Origin: Mycobacterium sp. D16R12
GTDB taxonomy: Bacteria; Actinomycetota; Actinomycetes; Mycobacteriales; Mycobacteriaceae
Direction: 5' to 3'
Length of the DNA stretch: 64,000 bases
Assembly (NCBI RefSeq): GCF_002013465.1
Contig: NZ_MAFC01000028.1
Span: forward strand, 1 to 64,000
The notes below the pieces were generated by a model. That model saw nothing but the letters and a program-made list of their open reading frames with translations. It searched no databases and was not told where the DNA came from. Below are positions 36,088-44,588 of the stretch, in pieces (positions within the stretch are counted from its first letter, which is position 1; every line of letters begins with the position of its first letter). A program made the position numbers and the translations under genes.

Positions 36088-36633
36088 TTAGGCACTATTA
36101 CTGGGCGCTATATGTAGGTCGTGCGGAGTGAGTCGCAGTAGCGGCTCTGCCTCGTGTGCATCGGGAAACAGATCCACGCCGAATCCAGCGGATTCGGTGA
36201 GTTCCATGTCCCGCCGGCGGGCAAATCCGGCGAATAATGCACGAGAAGCGGTATTAGATTGTGTAACAGTGGTTTCCATGACCAGGGGCTCACCCTGCAA
36301 GGTCGCGAGAGAGTCTGCGAGCCAGGCCAGCATGCTGGCGGCCAGACCCTTTCCGCGGTACGTCTCGTCGACTCCTACCTGCCAGATCATCAGTGATCCA
36401 GAGGGTCTGAGGTATCCGGTCACGAATCCGACAGGGTTTCCGTCGACACGTGCGACGGCGGCCGTAGAAGGAAAGTCAGTGCACCACAATAGGTATGCGT
36501 AAGAAGAGTTCACATCCAACACGCCGGAGTCGCGTGCGATGCGCCACATGTGACGAGCGTCCGACTGGGTCGGGTGGCTCATGGACCACACAGGGGTACA
36601 ACGTTTTTCAGTCTGCAATTCAGTATCGACCAC
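36088..36633 (-). CDS. ectA: L-2,4-diaminobutyrate acetyltransferase EctA
   Basis: A 181-residue GNAT-family enzyme that acetylates diaminobutyrate in ectoine synthesis. Characteristic segments are LDVNSSYAYLLWCTDFPSTAAVA, the GNAT acetyl-CoA loop (YRGKGLAASMLAW) and METTVTQSNTASRALF. It is the first gene of ectABCD. The GTG at 36633 is the longest start; an ATG at 36582 (MSHPTQSD) would still keep the domain, so the start is uncertain by 17 codons. Confidence 0.94.
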   Translation of the reverse strand: MVDTELQTEKRCTPVWSMSHPTQSDARHMWRIARDSGVLDVNSSYAYLLWCTDFPSTAAVARVDGNPVGFVTGYLRPSGSLMIWQVGVDETYRGKGLAASMLAWLADSLATLQGEPLVMETTVTQSNTASRALFAGFARRRDMELTESAGFGVDLFPDAHEAEPLLRLTPHDLHIAPSNSA

Positions 36634-36788
36634 TAAAGATCACCATCACCACAACATGTTTCGTATCAACTGGAGTTTCGTATCAGGTTTCGTACCGTCC
36701 GACCGTAACCACATCGGCACCCGGATGGCTAGGACCGGCGGTGGCGATCCGGGTCAACTCATAGCGTTTGCCGAGGGTATCCACCTGA

Positions 36789-36804
36789 TGTGACGCTAGT
36801 CACA
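36789..36804. promoter_or_regulatory. CRP-type palindrome between the FUSC gene and ectA
   Basis: TGTGACGCTAGTCACA fits the CRP/FNR-superfamily consensus TGTGA-N6-TCACA at every fixed position and is a perfect 6-bp dyad around GCTA. Mycobacterial Crp and Cmr recognise such sites. It lies 156 bases before ectA and 67 bases beyond the FUSC stop, within an otherwise empty 237-base region, so ectABCD is the natural target. Confidence 0.6.
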
Positions 36805-36870
36805 TTATTATGGGGCCATGGGAACTTGACGGGTTCTTGACGAATGTGCATGGAGATTGCCGGGCAACAT

Positions 36871-38514
36871 TTAGCCGTCGCCGCTGAAGCAGCGCTCCCA
36901 GCGGTCGGGATCGGCGAGCATCTCGCCGGGCGGGGTGGCCCAGCAGGCCGCTACCAGGTCATAACCGTGGTGAATGAGTGCGGCGTGTGCGGGCCACTGC
37001 GACTGCAGCCATTCGGGCTCGTTGTGTGCACTGTCCACGCCGGCCCGAATGGCGCCCTCGAGTTCAAAGGACAGGTCTCGGGCCTCTGCGTATGCGGCGT
37101 CGTGGGCGGGCTGCATGCGAGCGCTCGAGACCAGCTCCAGCGCCGCCCGTCTGATCAGGGCCTCGGTGAACGCGAAGGTCCGGCGATGGGCACGCGGCGC
37201 GATCAGGTACATCGACGCCATGGCGACCGCGACGCCGACCAGTGTCTCGGCGAGGCGGTCGCGCACGATGGATGTGACGGACCCCTGCAGGGTGACCACT
37301 CCCGCGGACAGCAGTGCGATGGGTGTCACGAACATGACAGCGACGGCGTAGTTGCGCGGCAGAAACAGCTCGGTGCAGAACTGCAAGGTCGCGATGGCGG
37401 CGACGAGCGCGTACCCAGTGAGGGACAGCTGGTACAGCACCGCGAAGAGAACGAGTCCGACCACTGTTCCCGCGAAGCGCTGCAGTCCGCGCACCGTGCC
37501 GTGCAGCCGGTCCGGACCCAGATGGACGATCACGAGGGCGCTCAGGATCGCCCATTGCGGCCGTGTCAGCCCCACCGCGGTACTGATGGCTCCGGCGCCG
37601 AGGCAGGCGATGCCGACGCGCCCTGCGGTGATGGTGGCGTGCGAACGGAACCGCACCGAGCGGCGTAACCGGTACCAGATGCTGGGGCGGACCACGAGGA
37701 CGTGGTCGCCGGGGATGACGTGGTCGAGCACCATCTTGGCGCCGACCGCGGTTTCGGTGAACCGGCGATGGGTATCGAGCATCGTTGTCACCAAGGGGGA
37801 ATCCGACCGTGTGGAGTATCCCGCGTCATGCAGTGCGGTCCATGCTGCGGAGATCGCCAGTCCTGCGCCGTGGCGCGCGTCGACCGTCGCGTTGCCCGGT
37901 TGCGCATAGCCGTCGACCGCATCGACTGCCCGCTGTACCGCGACGCGTTCGGGTTTACGGCGATCGATCGCGGCGCCCGCCATCGAAACGATGACCGCCG
38001 CAACCGCTCCCAAGCTTGCGCAGGCGAGAATCCGAAACGGATCCACACCCCATTCCGTTGCGCCGAGCGCGCCGCCGCACACCAGGACGAAGAACAGCGC
38101 GCCCGGCGGTCCGAGCCGAAGTGCATCCACTGTGTAGACCACTGGAACCGCAACCGCCGTCAGGGTGAGGATGATCGCGACCTTGTTCGCGATACCGCCG
38201 AGGGCGTGGGTCCCGACGACGGCGCCGAGTGTCGCGACGAACAACAGCGCGATACCGGCGGTGGCCACGACGGCGGCACGCACCCGGTAGGGGCGCCCTT
38301 CGCCGTAGAGAACAGCGAAGGCCCCATAGGTCACATAGAGCGCCGCATTCGGATATCCGGCGGCGACAACGAGCGTCCCGGGAATGGCGACGGCGGCACC
38401 GGCGCGCAGTCCGATGCTCCACCGCCGACCCGCCGGCGGAGCGGAGAACAGGATGGACCGGGCCCGCGCGATCTGCGGAAGCGGATCCGGCGATTCAGGC
38501 GCGGGTGGGGTCAC
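36871..38514 (-). CDS. FUSC-family (aromatic acid exporter-like) membrane protein
   Basis: A 547-residue integral membrane protein with two blocks of five to six hydrophobic helices (about 30-185 and 315-445) separated and followed by soluble regions, the layout of FUSC/YccS/AaeB-like proteins. The second block contains GLTRPQWAILSALVIVHLGPDRLHGTVRGLQRFAGTVVG, close to the conserved FUSC segment. Such proteins are proposed exporters of aromatic acids or other small molecules; the substrate here is unknown. GTG 38514 lies 3 bases after the MerR stop, so the two form an operon and the regulator probably controls the exporter. Confidence 0.82.
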   Translation of the reverse strand: MTPPAPESPDPLPQIARARSILFSAPPAGRRWSIGLRAGAAVAIPGTLVVAAGYPNAALYVTYGAFAVLYGEGRPYRVRAAVVATAGIALLFVATLGAVVGTHALGGIANKVAIILTLTAVAVPVVYTVDALRLGPPGALFFVLVCGGALGATEWGVDPFRILACASLGAVAAVIVSMAGAAIDRRKPERVAVQRAVDAVDGYAQPGNATVDARHGAGLAISAAWTALHDAGYSTRSDSPLVTTMLDTHRRFTETAVGAKMVLDHVIPGDHVLVVRPSIWYRLRRSVRFRSHATITAGRVGIACLGAGAISTAVGLTRPQWAILSALVIVHLGPDRLHGTVRGLQRFAGTVVGLVLFAVLYQLSLTGYALVAAIATLQFCTELFLPRNYAVAVMFVTPIALLSAGVVTLQGSVTSIVRDRLAETLVGVAVAMASMYLIAPRAHRRTFAFTEALIRRAALELVSSARMQPAHDAAYAEARDLSFELEGAIRAGVDSAHNEPEWLQSQWPAHAALIHHGYDLVAACWATPPGEMLADPDRWERCFSGDG

Positions 38515-38517
38515 ACG

Positions 38518-39141
38518 TCATTTCATACCGTGCCGCTGTCGGTAGGCGCGCTGTTTACAGGCCGGGGAGCAGTAACGCTGCGGCCGTCCCCTGCCGTGGG
38601 TAGTCAATTCGGAGCCGCAGAAACCGCAACATTCCCGCAGTTCGGCGGTGATTTCGTCACGCACGGGAGGGGATTCGTAACAGGAGCCGCGTGCCGCGGA
38701 CACCAGATTCGTGCCGGCGGCCCGGCCGCGGGGGGTACGGATGCGGAGCTCACCATCGAGGTACGGGCAATCGACGATGTCCTCGTTCTGGCAAGACAGT
38801 AGGTGGTTGAGGTATTCGCGTGCGTGATCCAGCTCCTCGATGCGGGTGGAGATGTCCGCGACTTGCTCGATGACCGCGCTGCGCCAGGTATCGGGTTGGG
38901 CCGAATGTGATGTCACGACCGCGGCCTGGCGCAGCGGCATCATCCCGGTGACGCAGCACAGGTACGCGATGCCGATGCGACGCAGGTCTCGCTCGGTGTA
39001 GGTACGACGGCCGCCGTGCTGTGTCGGCGAATTCAGGACGCCCTGCTTCTCCCACCATCGCAGGGTCGAGGGGGCCAGGCCGTAAAGGGCGGCCGCCTCA
39101 CCGATGTTCACCGTGGGTTCCGCGGAGACGGTTCTTGACAT
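38518..39141 (-). CDS. MerR-family regulator with C-terminal cysteine motif
   Basis: A 207-residue regulator. The N-terminal winged helix (VNIGEAAALYGLAPSTLRWWEKQGVL...RRTYTERDLRRIGIAYLC) is a MerR domain, followed by a helical dimerisation region. The C-terminus holds a compact cysteine cluster, CCGFCGSEL...RYCSPACKQRAYRQRH, which looks like a small zinc knuckle of the type found on some actinobacterial DNA-binding proteins. Additional cysteines near residues 125-135 (SCQNEDIVDCPYL) could sense ligand or redox state. ATG 39141 is chosen; an in-frame GTG at 39150 is equally open. It heads the FUSC operon. Confidence 0.87.
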   Translation of the reverse strand: MSRTVSAEPTVNIGEAAALYGLAPSTLRWWEKQGVLNSPTQHGGRRTYTERDLRRIGIAYLCCVTGMMPLRQAAVVTSHSAQPDTWRSAVIEQVADISTRIEELDHAREYLNHLLSCQNEDIVDCPYLDGELRIRTPRGRAAGTNLVSAARGSCYESPPVRDEITAELRECCGFCGSELTTHGRGRPQRYCSPACKQRAYRQRHGMK

Positions 39142-39164
39142 CAAGCTCACTTCACCATTGAAGC

Positions 39165-39183
39165 TTAGGTAACCCTAACTTGC
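39165..39183. promoter_or_regulatory. TTAGG/CCTAA dyad upstream of the MerR gene
   Basis: The minus strand contains TTAGG-GTTA-CCTAA (39165-39178 on the plus strand), a perfect 5-bp dyad 24 bases before the MerR start. The 19-base stretch also matches 15 of 19 IdeR consensus positions in plus-strand orientation, but its dyad spacing (4 instead of 9) is wrong for IdeR. It could be the regulator's own operator. Undecided. Confidence 0.35.
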
Positions 39184-39225
39184 AAGGAGTACCTATGACT
39201 GAGCTGCTGGCTTGGTGTCCGTCTG

Positions 39226-40434
39226 CTAGCCCACCAGTGACCGGCCGAGATAACCACCCTCGGCGGTACCCGGCGGCATGACGAAGACGGCTGATCCGAC
39301 CGCGGTATTCCACTGATTGAACTCGTCGCGTTCGGCCAGCCTTCGTTGTACCGGGACGAACTGCGTGGCGATATCCCGTTGGTATGCCGCGAAAATCAGA
39401 CCGGAGTTTGACGACGTGCCCGGCAACGGTGCGTCGTCGAAGTTGTACGGGCGGCGCAGGAATTTCTCGTGCGGATTGCGGTGGCGGGCCAACGCGATAT
39501 GTGCGGTCGCGGGGATGACCGGGATACCGCCGCGGGTCATCTCGAGGTCGGGTTCGTCGGACTCCTTCTCGCCTGTCAGCGGCGCGCCATTGTCCGTTCT
39601 TCTGCCCATCACCAGGTCGCGGAGCTTGGTGTCCAACTGGTCCCATCCGTCCAGGTCCATCATGATCCGGCGAAGGACGAGAAGCGTTCCGCCCCTGAGC
39701 CACTGATGATCTTCACCCTGGTGCCACAGCAGGCTGTCGAGCTCGGGGACGCTGGGGTTCACGGTCCCGTCGACCTGTCCCATGAGATTGCGCATGGTGC
39801 CCCCCGAGGGATCTTCCGCACGTGGCGTGCGGAATCCGGTCTGGCGCCAGCGTTCGGTGGCCAGCGAGCGCACATTCTTCAGGAGAACCCGGGCCGCATG
39901 TGCCACCACGAGCATGTCGTCGGCGCATATCTGCAGCAGGAGATCTCCTCCGCACCAGCGCTTATCGAGTTTGTCGGTGGCGAATGCCGGGAAGTCACGT
40001 GCCGAGGCCGGACATTTGTCGGCCAGACCCGTCTTGGCGAACGCCGACGGACCCAGGCCCGTCGTGATCGTCAATCGTGCTGTGGCGGTGGCCAATTCCG
40101 GCTCGGTATCGGCGAGCGCGGGTAGGCCTTGGGTCAACCTGGCGGCATCGGTGGTCCACAGACGCAAGATCGACCGCAGGTTTTCACGTGCGGTGCGCTC
40201 GTCTGTGCTGCTATCGGGTAGTAGATCCAGTGCGAGGAACAGCGCGTGCGACTGCGGCGCGGTGCTGATCCCGGCCTGATGCTCGCCGTAGAACGGTTCG
40301 AGGGCGGCAGCGCCCTGCGGCCGGGCGGCCTGGGATTGGGCCGACCAGGCCGACAGACCGGCGCCCGCCGTGAGAGCAGCAGCGGCACCGCCGCCGACAA
40401 TGAGTCCCCGTCGGGACAAAGAACGACGCGTCAT
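39226..40434 (-). CDS. Tat-exported DyP-type haem peroxidase (EfeB-like)
   Basis: A 402-residue dye-decolorizing peroxidase. The N-terminus has a twin-arginine signal (RRSLSRRGLIVGGGAAAAL), so the folded haem protein should be exported. The DyP fingerprint GxxDG appears as GQVDGT (catalytic Asp), and the proximal His and Arg lie in HIALARHRNPHEKFLRRPYNF. EfeB proteins of this type belong to EfeUOB ferrous-iron uptake systems, but no efeU or efeO is adjacent here. It starts 2 bases after the copper-chaperone stop, in an operon with that gene and a GntR regulator. Confidence 0.93.
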   Translation of the reverse strand: MTRRSLSRRGLIVGGGAAAALTAGAGLSAWSAQSQAARPQGAAALEPFYGEHQAGISTAPQSHALFLALDLLPDSSTDERTARENLRSILRLWTTDAARLTQGLPALADTEPELATATARLTITTGLGPSAFAKTGLADKCPASARDFPAFATDKLDKRWCGGDLLLQICADDMLVVAHAARVLLKNVRSLATERWRQTGFRTPRAEDPSGGTMRNLMGQVDGTVNPSVPELDSLLWHQGEDHQWLRGGTLLVLRRIMMDLDGWDQLDTKLRDLVMGRRTDNGAPLTGEKESDEPDLEMTRGGIPVIPATAHIALARHRNPHEKFLRRPYNFDDAPLPGTSSNSGLIFAAYQRDIATQFVPVQRRLAERDEFNQWNTAVGSAVFVMPPGTAEGGYLGRSLVG

Positions 40435-40436
40435 GC

Positions 40437-40901
40437 TCAGGGCTGGTAGTTCTCGTTACCGCCTGCGAAGTCGCGGATCTGGGCGGTGAGGGGCTTGGTC
40501 GAGCCGTCCTGGAAGGCCAGCGTGATGACGACGTCCTGACCCGGGCGCAGGGGGGCGGTCAGTCCCATGAGCATGACGTGATCGCCGCCGGGGGACAGCT
40601 TGTGCTCGCCGTTGGCGGGAATGACGACCCCACCCTCCTTGGGACGCATGAGCCCGCCGGGGGTCACCTCGTGGAGCTCAACGGATCGGGCGGCCGGTGA
40701 GGTCGCGGACACGATGCGCGCCTCGCTGGAGCCGTTGTTGTGCACGGTGCCGAATACCGAGGTCATGGAGCCGTCGGGCGCGGACTTGGCCCATTGGTCC
40801 GTGATGGTGACTTCGGAAGCCTGCTCGGCAGGCGTGGACTCGTGCGCCGAACAACCGGCGAGCAATGACAGCGCGACTGCTGCCGGGATGACGATCTTCA
40901 C
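40437..40901 (-). CDS. PCu(A)C-type copper chaperone lipoprotein
   Basis: A 154-residue lipoprotein with lipobox LLAGC (Cys17). The mature domain has the PCu(A)C copper-binding arrangement: ELHEV, then GLMRPKEGG, then HVMLMGL, which together supply His and Met ligands in the H-x-x-x(n)-M-x(n)-H-x-M pattern. Such proteins carry Cu(I) outside the membrane, usually to cytochrome oxidase or other cuproproteins. Here the downstream gene encodes a haem peroxidase, not a cuproenzyme. GTG 40901 lies 6 bases after the GntR stop. Confidence 0.9.
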   Translation of the reverse strand: MKIVIPAAVALSLLAGCSAHESTPAEQASEVTITDQWAKSAPDGSMTSVFGTVHNNGSSEARIVSATSPAARSVELHEVTPGGLMRPKEGGVVIPANGEHKLSPGGDHVMLMGLTAPLRPGQDVVITLAFQDGSTKPLTAQIRDFAGGNENYQP

Positions 40902-40907
40902 GTTCAG

Positions 40908-41624
40908 CTAGTCGTGTGGACGGTGACGAAAGTTCCGGCCGGACGGCATTCGACTCAGGCTCAGCTCGGTGAAGAGCTTCTCGGTGGCGGACGTGGCGGC
41001 CTCGACATCGCCGGCGATGACACCCTCGACGAGCGTGGTGTGCTCGTGCTCGAACGAGCACTCCGCGCCGATCGGGTTTCCGCGCATGTAGTGGTCCATC
41101 AAGCCCAGCAGCGAGTCATAAAGTTCCAGGTAAAGGGCGTTATGGCTGGCGGCGACCACAGCCCGGTGTACGGCGATGTCGGTGGAGATGGCCTCCTCGA
41201 CATCCTGGGGTGCGACATGGCGCGGCGCCCACAGCTCGTTGCGCCGCTGCAGTAGAGCACGCAGATGTTCGATGTCATCCTCGTCACGTCGCTGCGCGGC
41301 GAGCCCGGCGGCGGTCACTTCGAGGGTCTGCCGCAGTTCGATCAGATCGCGGTCGTTGGCGGCGGCGAAGTAGTCGGCGATGGCCGAGCCGCTGCCGCCG
41401 ACGGAGAGCACGTAGGTGCCGGAGCCCTGTCGTCGTTCCAGCATTCCGGCGTGTGCCAGGGCCTGGACGGCCTCTCTAATTGTGTTGCGGGAGGTCCCGG
41501 TGAGCTCGCACAATTCAGGTTCAGTGGGAATGCGCGCACCGATGGCCCAGCGTCCCGACTGAATCTCCTCGCGGAGTTGCTCGGTGACCTGGCCAATCAG
41601 TGTTTGGCGACGGACCGGCTGCAT
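40908..41624 (-). CDS. GntR/FadR-family regulator (FCD domain)
   Basis: A 238-residue regulator. The winged helix (IPTEPELCELTGTSRNTIREAVQALAHAGMLERRQGSGTYV) is followed by an all-helical FCD domain with the metal/ligand residues of the family (D-x3-H in STDIAVHRAVVAAS and later H-x3-H-type positions). FCD regulators usually bind carboxylic acids. It is the first gene of the peroxidase operon and divergent from an MFS transporter gene; the 90-base promoter region between them contains a tandem octamer at 41666-41681, a likely binding site. It may control both sides. Confidence 0.9.
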   Translation of the reverse strand: MQPVRRQTLIGQVTEQLREEIQSGRWAIGARIPTEPELCELTGTSRNTIREAVQALAHAGMLERRQGSGTYVLSVGGSGSAIADYFAAANDRDLIELRQTLEVTAAGLAAQRRDEDDIEHLRALLQRRNELWAPRHVAPQDVEEAISTDIAVHRAVVAASHNALYLELYDSLLGLMDHYMRGNPIGAECSFEHEHTTLVEGVIAGDVEAATSATEKLFTELSLSRMPSGRNFRHRPHD

Positions 41625-41665
41625 GACGGCTCATCGTAGCGTGCGGCGGAAATCACCTTGAACAT

Positions 41666-41681
41666 ATTCATCCATTCATCC
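41666..41681. promoter_or_regulatory. Tandem octamer repeat in the GntR/MFS divergent promoter
   Basis: ATTCATCC occurs twice without a gap (GGATGAAT twice on the other strand). It sits 41 bases from the GntR start and 33 bases from the MFS start. Most FadR-type operators are inverted, so a direct repeat is unusual, but the location fits an operator for the neighbouring regulator. Confidence 0.4.
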
Positions 41682-41714
41682 TATGATTTGCCAGGGCATA
41701 GAGGAGGATGGACG

Positions 41715-42977
41715 TTGACCACGACCACGCAGGACACCGGAACCGCGACGCACGATTCGATGCGGGCCGTATCGGCTGCCGCATTGCGCCGTGGGCGCCT
41801 GATGGTGCTGGTCGCGATCCTGCTGTTCGCGCTGTGCCTTCGTTCCGCGGTCACCTCGCTGACCCCGCTGCTGACCCAGATCTCTCACGAGGTCGGGTTC
41901 GGTTCCGCGGTGATCGGCGTGTTCGGGATGCTTCCGACAGCCATGTTCGCGGTCGCGGGGCTGGTGACACCCGGGCTGACCGAGCGATTCGGTCTGGAGC
42001 GCACGACGCTGGCCGCGGTGGTGGCCACGGTGATCGGTATGGCGGCCCGGCCCTCGATGAACTCAACCGGCGGCCTGCTGGTGCTGTCCTGCCTGGCGCT
42101 GCTCGGTATGGGCGTCGGCAATGTGGTGATCCCGCCATTGGTCAAGCGGTACTTCTCGCATCGCGTCGCATTGATGAGCGCTTCCTATCTCACGGTGTTG
42201 CAGATCGGCACCACGGTTCCGGCATTGACCGCGGTGCCCCTCGCCGATGCGTACGGATGGCGATTCTCGCTGGCTGCCTGGGTGCTTGTTCCGATCGCTG
42301 CTCTGCTTCCGTGGATCGGAGTGGTCATCGCACGTCGCGGTCACGATGTCGTCGACCATTCGGCCGAGCCGCATCCGGATTCTTCTGCGGTGGGGCAGGT
42401 TTGGCGCTCACCGCTGGCATGGGGCATGGCCGGCATGTTCGGCATGACGTCCCTCGTGACGTATTCGATGTTCACCTGGATCCCGGCGATCCTCAGCTCT
42501 GCCGGCGGTAGCGCCGGATTGGGCGGCGTGATGGTGGCCGTGTTCTCGGCGGTGGGATTCGTTGGCACGCTGACTATCCCGCCGTTGGCTGCGCGCATGC
42601 GCAACCCGTTCCCGCTGGTGGTGGCGTGCCTGGTGTGCTTCCTCGTCGGCTTCGCCGGGCTGTTGTGGATGCCGATGACCGCGACGGCCGTGTGGGTGAT
42701 CGCACTGGGATTCGGGCCGTCCACCTTCCCCTTGGGATTGACGCTGGTGAACTTGCGTACTCGTACCGCGGCCGGTTCCGCTGCGCTGTCCGGGTTTACC
42801 CAGGGAGTTGGCTACGCCGTCGCATGTCTGGGCCCCTTGTTGTTCGGCGTGCTGCATGACGTGAGCGGCAGTTGGTACGCGCCGTTCGGTCTTCTACTTG
42901 TCGCGATCACCGTGCTCGGTATCGGAGCCTTCCAGGCGTGCAAACCGCGGATGCTGGAAGACACCTGGAGTCGCTGA
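41715..42977 (+). CDS. MFS transporter, CynX/NimT family
   Basis: A 420-residue major facilitator with about twelve helices. LLFALCLRSAVTSLTPLLTQI near the N-terminus, GVFGMLPTAMFAVAGL and the paired FxxGxxxPxGL-like region FGPSTFPLGLTLVNLRTRT place it with the CynX/NimT (cyanate or 2-nitroimidazole) transporters. TTG 41715 is the likely start because GAGGAGG lies 7 bases upstream; the ATG at 41708 is in another frame. It is divergent from the GntR gene, which probably regulates it. Substrate unknown. Confidence 0.88.
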   Translation: MTTTTQDTGTATHDSMRAVSAAALRRGRLMVLVAILLFALCLRSAVTSLTPLLTQISHEVGFGSAVIGVFGMLPTAMFAVAGLVTPGLTERFGLERTTLAAVVATVIGMAARPSMNSTGGLLVLSCLALLGMGVGNVVIPPLVKRYFSHRVALMSASYLTVLQIGTTVPALTAVPLADAYGWRFSLAAWVLVPIAALLPWIGVVIARRGHDVVDHSAEPHPDSSAVGQVWRSPLAWGMAGMFGMTSLVTYSMFTWIPAILSSAGGSAGLGGVMVAVFSAVGFVGTLTIPPLAARMRNPFPLVVACLVCFLVGFAGLLWMPMTATAVWVIALGFGPSTFPLGLTLVNLRTRTAAGSAALSGFTQGVGYAVACLGPLLFGVLHDVSGSWYAPFGLLLVAITVLGIGAFQACKPRMLEDTWSR

Positions 42978-43003
42978 GTCAAGCGGGATCAGCCTGCCAG
43001 CTG

Positions 43004-44488
43004 CTACTCGTCCCGCCCGCCCGGCGGGTCGTCGAGCATGGGAGTGTGCGCTATCACCGGGTAGGCGCCGGTGTATCCGATGCGCTCGTGCGCGAGCTGC
43101 AGGACGCGACCACGGCACAGGTACCACCCTGCGGTCAGCACGGGTACGAGTACCGCGATCGCGATCAGGTTCCACGCGTTCTCGTAACACATCAACACCA
43201 CCACGGCCGCCAGGAACGCCAGCGTCAGGTACCCGGTGTACGGCGCTCCGGGCATCTGGAAACTGCCCCGCCGCAGGATGCCTCGCTGCGACCACCGGTA
43301 CAGCTGGATCTGGCAGATCACGATGGTGGCCCACGACGAGATGATCCCGAGTGCCGCCAGATCCAGAGCGGTTTCGAAGGCTTCGGCGGGAATGACCAGG
43401 TTCATGAATATGCCGACAAGTGTGAGGGCGCCGGTGACCGCGATGCCCATGAACGGGACTCCGCCAGAGGTCATACGTGACAACACTTTTGGTGCACTGC
43501 CATTCATCGCGAGGGACCGCAGAATCCGCCCCGTGCTGTATAGGCCTGCGTTCAGGCTGGACAGTGCGGCTGTCAGCACCACGAAGTTCATCACGTCGCC
43601 GGCGTACGGCACGCCTATCCGGGAGAAGAAAGTGACGAAGGGGCTCTCGCCGGCTTTGTAGGTTCCATAGGGCAGCAGCAGCGCCAGCAAGATGAGTGAA
43701 CCCACGTAGAAGACCGCGACCCGGAACACTACTGAGTTGATGGCCCGGGGCATCACCTTTTCCGGGTTCTCGGTCTCGCCTGCGGCTATGCCGACCAGTT
43801 CGACAGCGGAGTACGCGAAGACGACTCCTGAGGTGACGATGATCAAGGCCATCAGGCCGGAGGGCAGCAGGCCGCCGTTGTCCGCGATGACAGATGGTCC
43901 TGTGCTGGCGCCCTCGATCGTGAAGCGGCCCGCCAGGAAGACCGTCCCGATGACCAGGAACCCCATGATGGCAACCACTTTGATCAGGGCTGCCCAGAAT
44001 TCCATCTCGCCGAACAGTTTGACGCTGATGGTGTTCATGGTCAGCACGATGATCAAGGCAATCAGTGCGATTGACCACTGAGGGATGGCCTTGAAGGCAC
44101 TCCAGTAGTGCATGTATAGCGCGATGGCTGTGACGTCGACAATGGCAGTCGCGGCCCAGTTGAAGAAATACATCCAGCCCGCGACGTATGCCGCCTTCTC
44201 ACCCAGAAATTCGCGGGCGTACGACACGAAGGACCCCGAGGACGGCCGGTGCAAGATCAGCTCGCCCAACGCACGCAGGATGAAGAACACGAAAACCCCG
44301 CAGACCGCATAAACCAAGAACAAGCCCGGTCCCGCGCTGTGCAACCGGCCACCGGCTCCCATGAACAGCCCCGTGCCGATGGCACCCCCGATGCCGATCA
44401 TTTGGACTTGCCGGTTCTTCAGCCCCTTGTGGTACCCCTGTTCCTCGGGGGCAGGAGCTGATGTGTCATATGTTGCCGGGGACGTCAT
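43004..44488 (-). CDS. Amino acid permease, probable L-asparagine permease (AnsP-like)
   Basis: A 494-residue twelve-helix transporter of the amino acid/polyamine/organocation family, AAT group. QVQMIGIGGAIGTGLFMGAGGRLHSAGPG in helix 1 and SGSFVSYAREFLGEKAAYVAGW are near-identical to motifs in mycobacterial AnsP proteins, whose known role is asparagine uptake. Both termini are cytoplasmic and short. It is convergent with the CynX-type transporter (26-base gap). GABA, phenylalanine or lysine specificity cannot be excluded from sequence. Confidence 0.87.
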   Translation of the reverse strand: MTSPATYDTSAPAPEEQGYHKGLKNRQVQMIGIGGAIGTGLFMGAGGRLHSAGPGLFLVYAVCGVFVFFILRALGELILHRPSSGSFVSYAREFLGEKAAYVAGWMYFFNWAATAIVDVTAIALYMHYWSAFKAIPQWSIALIALIIVLTMNTISVKLFGEMEFWAALIKVVAIMGFLVIGTVFLAGRFTIEGASTGPSVIADNGGLLPSGLMALIIVTSGVVFAYSAVELVGIAAGETENPEKVMPRAINSVVFRVAVFYVGSLILLALLLPYGTYKAGESPFVTFFSRIGVPYAGDVMNFVVLTAALSSLNAGLYSTGRILRSLAMNGSAPKVLSRMTSGGVPFMGIAVTGALTLVGIFMNLVIPAEAFETALDLAALGIISSWATIVICQIQLYRWSQRGILRRGSFQMPGAPYTGYLTLAFLAAVVVLMCYENAWNLIAIAVLVPVLTAGWYLCRGRVLQLAHERIGYTGAYPVIAHTPMLDDPPGGRDE

Positions 44489-44588
44489 CGTGCGACCGTA
44501 TAGACCGGAAAGTTGCTGACTGGAACAACGATGTTACGAACATGCTGCGCGATTCCGGCTCCTCCACCGAGTAGCGCTATCTCACCGG

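Noticed and set aside
36495..36793. Short plus-strand frames upstream of ectA
   Set aside because: They overlap ectA antisense or the promoter region, have no ribosome-binding site and no recognisable domain.
39165..39183. The dyad upstream of the MerR gene as a certain IdeR box
   Set aside because: The arms match but their spacing is 4 rather than 9 bases, so I list it only as an undecided regulatory site.
42894..44078. A 394-codon minus-strand frame across the permease gene
   Set aside because: It is an out-of-frame reading of the asparagine-type permease, with an Arg/His-rich translation and no membrane helices.
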